This document shows positions 6,187 through 8,917 of a stretch of 8,917 nt of DNA, piece by piece. The stretch comes from Propionibacteriaceae bacterium (GTDB lineage: Bacteria; Actinomycetota; Actinomycetes; Propionibacteriales; Propionibacteriaceae). Position numbers and translations under genes: made by a program. Each line of letters starts with the position of its first letter. The stretch's first letter is position 1. The DNA is taken from assembly GCA_030544185.1 (NCBI GenBank), contig JAUNRO010000117.1:1-8917 (forward strand), read 5' to 3'. Under the pieces are notes generated by a model. That model was not told the DNA's origin. It did no database searches and was given only the letters and a program-made list of their open reading frames with translations.

Positions 6187-7264
6187 GTCACGGCGCCCGG
6201 TGCACCGGCGCCTGCCCCTGCCGAAACCGCCGCTGCGGCAGCGCTCGCTCATGGCCGCCGACGGCGAGCCGCCGGATTCGGTGGTGGCCTGGGGGCACTA
6301 CGTCGGTGGCGTACGCACGCCCGAGCAGGATCTCGACCGGGCAGCCGCCCGCGCGTCGGCGGGTGAGGGTTTCGTCTGGCTCGGCATGAAGGACCCGTCC
6401 GATGCTGACATGGCCGGCTTTGCCGAACGGTTCAACCTGCACCCGCTGGCGATCGAGGACGCGGTCGAGGGGCATACCCGGTCGAAGCTGGAACAATTCG
6501 GCGACACCCTGTTCTGTGTGATCTCCACCGTGGCCTATGTGGAGCATGCCGAACTCACCGAGACCTCCGAGATCGTCTCGACGGGGCAGATCATGGTGTT
6601 TGTCGGCGAGCATTTCGTGATGACCGTCCGGCGCGGTGAGCATGCCCAGTTGCAGACGATGCGCGCCAAGCTCGAGGCGCGGCCGGAGCGGCTGGGGCGC
6701 GGCACCTATGAGGTGCTCTATGCGGTGCTGGACAAGGTGATCGATGACTACATCGAGGTGGTGGGCGAGTTCGAGGTCGACCTGGAGGAGGTCGAGACCG
6801 CGGTGTTCTCCCGGCAGGGCACCAACGAGGTCGACCGGATCTATCAGCTCAAGCGCGAGCTGATCGAGTTCAAGCGCTCCGTCGTGCCGCTGGGGACCGC
6901 GCTGCAGGCACTCGCGACCCGCCCGCTGGTGACGATCCCGGACTCCGCCCGGGCGTACTTCCGCGAACTCTCCGACCACCACCTCGAGGCCCGCGAAGCC
7001 ATCCAGTCCTTCGACGAAGTCCTCTCCACCATGCTGTCGGCGGGCCTCGCCCGTGCCTCGGTCGCCGACAACCAGGACATGCGCAAGATCTCGGCATTCG
7101 TCGCCATTGTTGCGATACCGACGATGATCGCCGGTGTCTACGGCATGAACTTCGAGAACATGCCCGAGCTCAAGAACCCCTATGGCTATTTCGTGGTCCT
7201 CGGGCTCATGCTCCTGATCATGGGGTCGCTCTATATCGGGTTCCGCCGCAACAAGTGGTTGTGA
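6176..7264 (+). CDS. corA: CorA-family magnesium/cobalt transport channel
   Basis: The product has 362 aa from GTG 6176. CorA proteins are homopentameric divalent-cation channels in the cytoplasmic membrane. Residues about 35-300 form the cytosolic funnel domain and the long stalk helix (DYIEVVGEFEVDLEEVETAVF onward). The C-terminus has two membrane helices, about 305-322 and 337-355. The first ends in the diagnostic pore motif YGMNF (GMN at 323-325), and the tail is basic (RRNKWL) on the cytosolic side, as usual. The start is uncertain. GTG 6176 overlaps the pepP stop by 11 nt and suggests translational coupling, giving a basic proline-rich N-terminus. GTG 6200 and ATG 6251 are alternatives, and none has a clear ribosome-binding site. 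It could equally transport Mg, Co, Ni or Zn, because the sequence does not decide selectivity. It is followed after 6 nt by the PaaX-type gene. Confidence 0.93.
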   Translation: MTTESRRPVHRRLPLPKPPLRQRSLMAADGEPPDSVVAWGHYVGGVRTPEQDLDRAAARASAGEGFVWLGMKDPSDADMAGFAERFNLHPLAIEDAVEGHTRSKLEQFGDTLFCVISTVAYVEHAELTETSEIVSTGQIMVFVGEHFVMTVRRGEHAQLQTMRAKLEARPERLGRGTYEVLYAVLDKVIDDYIEVVGEFEVDLEEVETAVFSRQGTNEVDRIYQLKRELIEFKRSVVPLGTALQALATRPLVTIPDSARAYFRELSDHHLEAREAIQSFDEVLSTMLSAGLARASVADNQDMRKISAFVAIVAIPTMIAGVYGMNFENMPELKNPYGYFVVLGLMLLIMGSLYIGFRRNKWL

Positions 7265-7270
7265 GCGAGC

Positions 7271-8104
7271 GTGGCGCCCGAGCTCGACCGCTATACGCCG
7301 GCCTTCGGGAAGGTGCCGCTGGCGTTCGGCACCGCCGAAGCCCGGGCGCTCCCCGGCCCCATCCTGATCGACCTCGTGCGCGCCATGGACGGCGCGACGG
7401 TTTCTGCGACCAAGTCGCTGCTGCACCGGATGGTCGGCTTCGGTTTGCTGGAGGTCGAGCGGGTCGGCAGGGTCGGGGTTTACCGGCTGGCCGGGCGGAT
7501 GCTGACGGCCTATGAAAAGATCCGCGACGGCTCCCGGATGCGGTCGCCCGAGCCGTGGGACGGCGCCTTTCACACGATCATCTATGACATCCCGGAGACG
7601 CAGCGGACGCTGCGCGACCGGCTGCGGGGCAATGCCTTCCGCATCGGCTACCGCCAGCTCCGCCCGGGCGTACTCATCTCCCCGACCGACGAGAGCACCC
7701 AGCTGGAGCCGATCATCGAACCCGACACGATCCTGCTGCGCGGGCGGCTCAGCGTCGACCTGCTGACCGCGCGCCGGGTCGCGGCCATCGCGTGGGAGCT
7801 CGAGCGGCACGGAGAGCAGCGCCGCGCCGTGCTCGCTCGCCTGCGCAACGCGGCCGCCGCGCCCGGCGTCCCGGACGGCCCGGAGTTGGTCCGGTTCTGG
7901 CACGAGCTCGTGCAGCCGTTCGCGGATGTCCGGTTCAACGACGGCGATCTCCCGCGGGAGCTCCTGCCCGAGGACTGGCCGGGCCCGGAACTCCAGGCGG
8001 CACTCGGGCAGGCCGCGGCGCGGGTCAGCCCCGCCCTTGATGCCTATGTGGCGTCCTTGGTGGCGGACTCCCCATATGCCGACCTGGTTGAACGCGCCAA
8101 TTGA
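7271..8104 (+). CDS. PaaX-family transcriptional regulator
   Basis: The product has 277 aa from GTG 7271. PaaX-type regulators combine an N-terminal winged helix-turn-helix with a central ligand-sensing domain. The founding member represses phenylacetate degradation genes and is released by phenylacetyl-CoA. Residues about 27-80 form the winged helix (ILIDLVRAMDGATVSATKSL, then RMVGFGLLEVERVGRVGVYRL). The family core follows: PWDGAFHTIIYDIPETQR (95-112; W96-D97-G98 conserved) and the RDRLRGNAFRIGYRQLRPGV region (115-134), which matches the 'LR..L...GF..L..GV' pattern of PaaX. The C-terminal helical domain covers about 160-270. GTG 7271 is the first possible start, because an in-frame TGA lies at 7262. 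There are no paa genes in the window, so the ligand is unknown. It ends a pepP-corA operon and may act on that operon or on the small membrane genes just downstream. Confidence 0.82.
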   Translation: MAPELDRYTPAFGKVPLAFGTAEARALPGPILIDLVRAMDGATVSATKSLLHRMVGFGLLEVERVGRVGVYRLAGRMLTAYEKIRDGSRMRSPEPWDGAFHTIIYDIPETQRTLRDRLRGNAFRIGYRQLRPGVLISPTDESTQLEPIIEPDTILLRGRLSVDLLTARRVAAIAWELERHGEQRRAVLARLRNAAAAPGVPDGPELVRFWHELVQPFADVRFNDGDLPRELLPEDWPGPELQAALGQAAARVSPALDAYVASLVADSPYADLVERAN

Positions 8105-8108
8105 TTCT

Positions 8109-8138
8109 TTGCGGTTCCGATTCGTTGATCAATATGCA
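8109..8138 (+). promoter_or_regulatory. Candidate promoter of the two small membrane-protein genes
   Basis: TTGCGG (8109-8114) and TATGCA (8133-8138) are separated by 18 nt. They lie in the most AT-rich short stretch near this end of the window, between the regulator's stop and the next ribosome-binding site. The 8-bp palindrome TTGATCAA (8125-8132) and two GATTC copies (8103-8107, 8119-8123) lie in or next to it and could be operator elements. Initiation would be expected near 8145, leaving a leader of about 30 nt. The match is only moderate. Confidence 0.35.
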
Positions 8139-8174
8139 ACACTGAAGCTTCCCGGATCCCACCGAGGAGACATC

Positions 8175-8381
8175 ATGAATCCAGCCATCGGCGGCTTGAT
8201 CGTCGGCGCACTGGGCCTGGCCTATGGCCTGCTCGCCGGCAACGAACGCCTGCACAAGACCAACCCGGCCTTCTGGAAGCGGTTCAGCACAGTCGGCGCG
8301 TTCATCCTGCTGATCGCGTTCATCGGGCTCTTCCTCATCCCGTTCCTGCTCGCGCCGGAGAGCCTGGGGTTCGGGTCATGA
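8175..8381 (+). CDS. Small membrane protein of unknown function (68 aa)
   Basis: I do not recognise this protein. ATG 8175 has a good ribosome-binding site, GAGGAGA (8164-8170), 4 nt upstream. Two membrane segments are evident: residues about 4-22 (AIGGLIVGALGLAYGLLAG) and about 41-61 (VGAFILLIAFIGLFLIPFLL). They are joined by a short polar, mostly basic loop (NERLHKTNPAFWKRFS), which places both termini outside if the positive-inside rule holds. The frame is open further upstream, but that part overlaps the PaaX-type gene in another frame and has no ribosome-binding site. The next gene overlaps this stop by ATGA, so the two are translationally coupled and probably work together. Possible roles, such as an accessory subunit of a transporter or an envelope stress protein, cannot be told apart from sequence alone. 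Confidence 0.75.
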   Translation: MNPAIGGLIVGALGLAYGLLAGNERLHKTNPAFWKRFSTVGAFILLIAFIGLFLIPFLLAPESLGFGS

Positions 8382-8584
8382 GCGGCCCATCGGTGTTCTC
8401 CACCGCCGGGGCGGGCGTGACCGGGTTGCTCGCGGTGCTCTATGGCTTCGGCGTCGCCTTCGGCACCCCGCTGTGGGGCGAGAGCTTTGCCCGGTTCTGG
8501 CTGTGGGCCGGTGCGCTCGTCGTCGGCGTCCTCTTCGTCTGGTTCATCGCCGTCCCCGGCCTCCGCAGGCTCCTGGTTCCCTGA
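8378..8584 (+). CDS. Small membrane protein of unknown function (68 aa), coupled to the preceding gene
   Basis: I do not recognise this protein. It starts at the ATG of an ATGA overlap with the preceding gene. Two hydrophobic segments are visible, residues about 9-29 (TAGAGVTGLLAVLYGFGVAF) and about 40-60 (FWLWAGALVVGVLFVWFIAV). They are separated by a short GTPLWGESFAR loop, and the tail is basic (RRLLVP). Both coupled proteins happen to be 68 aa with two spans and a similar layout, but the sequences are not obviously alike, so a recent duplication is not supported. After its TGA (8582-8584) no strong terminator is seen, and the repeat array begins about 60 nt downstream. Confidence 0.7.
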   Translation: MSGPSVFSTAGAGVTGLLAVLYGFGVAFGTPLWGESFARFWLWAGALVVGVLFVWFIAVPGLRRLLVP

Positions 8585-8643
8585 CCAACTGGCGGCTCGC
8601 CTGGGGTGTTGTGAAAGGGGCGCGTTCGGGTGATCTCGATAGG

Positions 8644-8875
8644 CCTGTGCGTCCCCGGCGTCACGCCAACTCCCTCCAGCAGGCGTCGGTCGCGTGCGTT
8701 TCCGCGTGGCGGCAAGTCGCCCAACGAGACCTCCGGTCCGCGTGCGTCCCCCGTGTCACAGCAACCCGCCCCAGCGGGCGTCGGTCGCGTGCGTTTCCGC
8801 GTCGCGGCAAGTCGCCCAACGAGACCTCCGGTCCGCGTGCGTCCCCCGTGCCACAGCAACCCGCGCCAACGAGAC
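8644..8875. repeat. Tandem repeat, 95-bp period with 47/48-bp half-units
   Basis: Unit 8682-8776 and unit 8777-8871 are the same length and differ at four positions by my alignment. A diverged partial copy precedes them (about 8644-8681), also in phase at 95 bp. Inside each unit the core CGCGTGCGT occurs twice, at 8691, 8739, 8786 and 8834, with a degenerate version at 8644, so the steps are 47, 48, 47 and 48 bp. The flanks of each core are also loosely alike (GTG...GCAA...CGCCC). CAACGAGAC recurs at 8722, 8817 and 8867. The period is not a multiple of three and no plausible protein covers it, so it is probably non-coding. The whole stretch 8585-8917 holds no other feature except the hairpin at its end. 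Confidence 0.85.
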
Positions 8876-8884
8876 GTATGGTGT

Positions 8885-8899
8885 CGCGGGCACCCCGCG
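8885..8899. other. Short GC hairpin after the repeat array
   Basis: CGCGGG (8885-8890) and CCCGCG (8894-8899) pair perfectly around CAC. No T-run follows on either side, so it is not a clear intrinsic terminator. It may simply mark the edge of the repeat array or belong to an element continuing past the window. Confidence 0.3.
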
Positions 8900-8917
8900 G
8901 GCTTGTGTGCGAAATTT

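Noticed and set aside
4672..6252. Minus-strand open frame of 526 codons
   Set aside because: It is an exact antisense shadow of the aminopeptidase P gene, whose five metal ligands are intact.
6188..7903. Minus-strand open frame of 571 codons
   Set aside because: It is an antisense shadow of the CorA and PaaX-type genes, rich in Arg, Gly, His and Asp, with no recognisable domain.
8440..8859. Minus-strand open frame of 139 codons overlapping the repeat array
   Set aside because: It is antisense to the second small membrane protein and runs into a repeat whose 95-bp period is not a multiple of three. There is no ribosome-binding site or domain.
8644..8875. CRISPR array
   Set aside because: The units are regular, but the stretches between cores are themselves repeated and not unique spacers, and no cas genes are present.

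Overview
The window reads as a chromosomal segment of a high-GC Actinomycetota. The evidence is the strongly G/C-biased third codon positions, an actinobacterial-looking RNase P RNA, an Lsr2-type nucleoid protein, a probable F420-dependent PPOX-fold enzyme and a short RNB nuclease of the kind common in that phylum. Propionibacteriales is my best guess for the order, but that is an impression, not something the sequence proves. There are no transposases, phage genes or CRISPR arrays, and the gene content is mostly housekeeping.

Left part (1-1900): the 3' end of a hypothetical gene is followed by rnpB (RNase P RNA, about 366-724), which has a 13-bp P1 helix and a well-placed -10 box. rnpB runs head-on into an Lsr2-family gene on the minus strand (746-1159), which may be leaderless. 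Upstream of it, also on the minus strand, is a PPOX-type flavin/F420 enzyme gene (1277-1753) with a candidate terminator behind it.

Middle part (1880-4704): a hemerythrin-like diiron protein with a cysteine-rich N-terminal tip (CxxCxC) is on the plus strand. It converges on a two-gene minus-strand operon made of a coiled-coil/C4 zinc-ribbon protein followed 12 nt later by an RNB-domain 3'-5' exoribonuclease. The zinc-ribbon gene seems to begin at a non-canonical ATC codon: a perfect GGAGG lies 6 nt upstream, and no ATG or GTG would restore the expected N-terminus.

Right part (4705-8584): a tight plus-strand operon encodes a Xaa-Pro aminopeptidase (aminopeptidase P), a CorA-type Mg/Co channel and a PaaX-family regulator. 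The genes overlap or lie a few bases apart. After a short, comparatively AT-rich gap with a plausible promoter come two 68-residue double-spanning membrane proteins that overlap by ATGA. I do not recognise either of them.

Right end (8585-8917): no gene is visible. This stretch holds a tandem repeat with a 95-bp period (two copies about 96% identical plus a diverged partial copy). Each 95-bp unit appears to be two related halves, so a CGCGTGCGT-like core recurs every 47 or 48 bp. The repeat, the ATC start and the pair of small membrane proteins are the least ordinary things in the window. I did not find convincing evidence of a wholly new multi-gene system.
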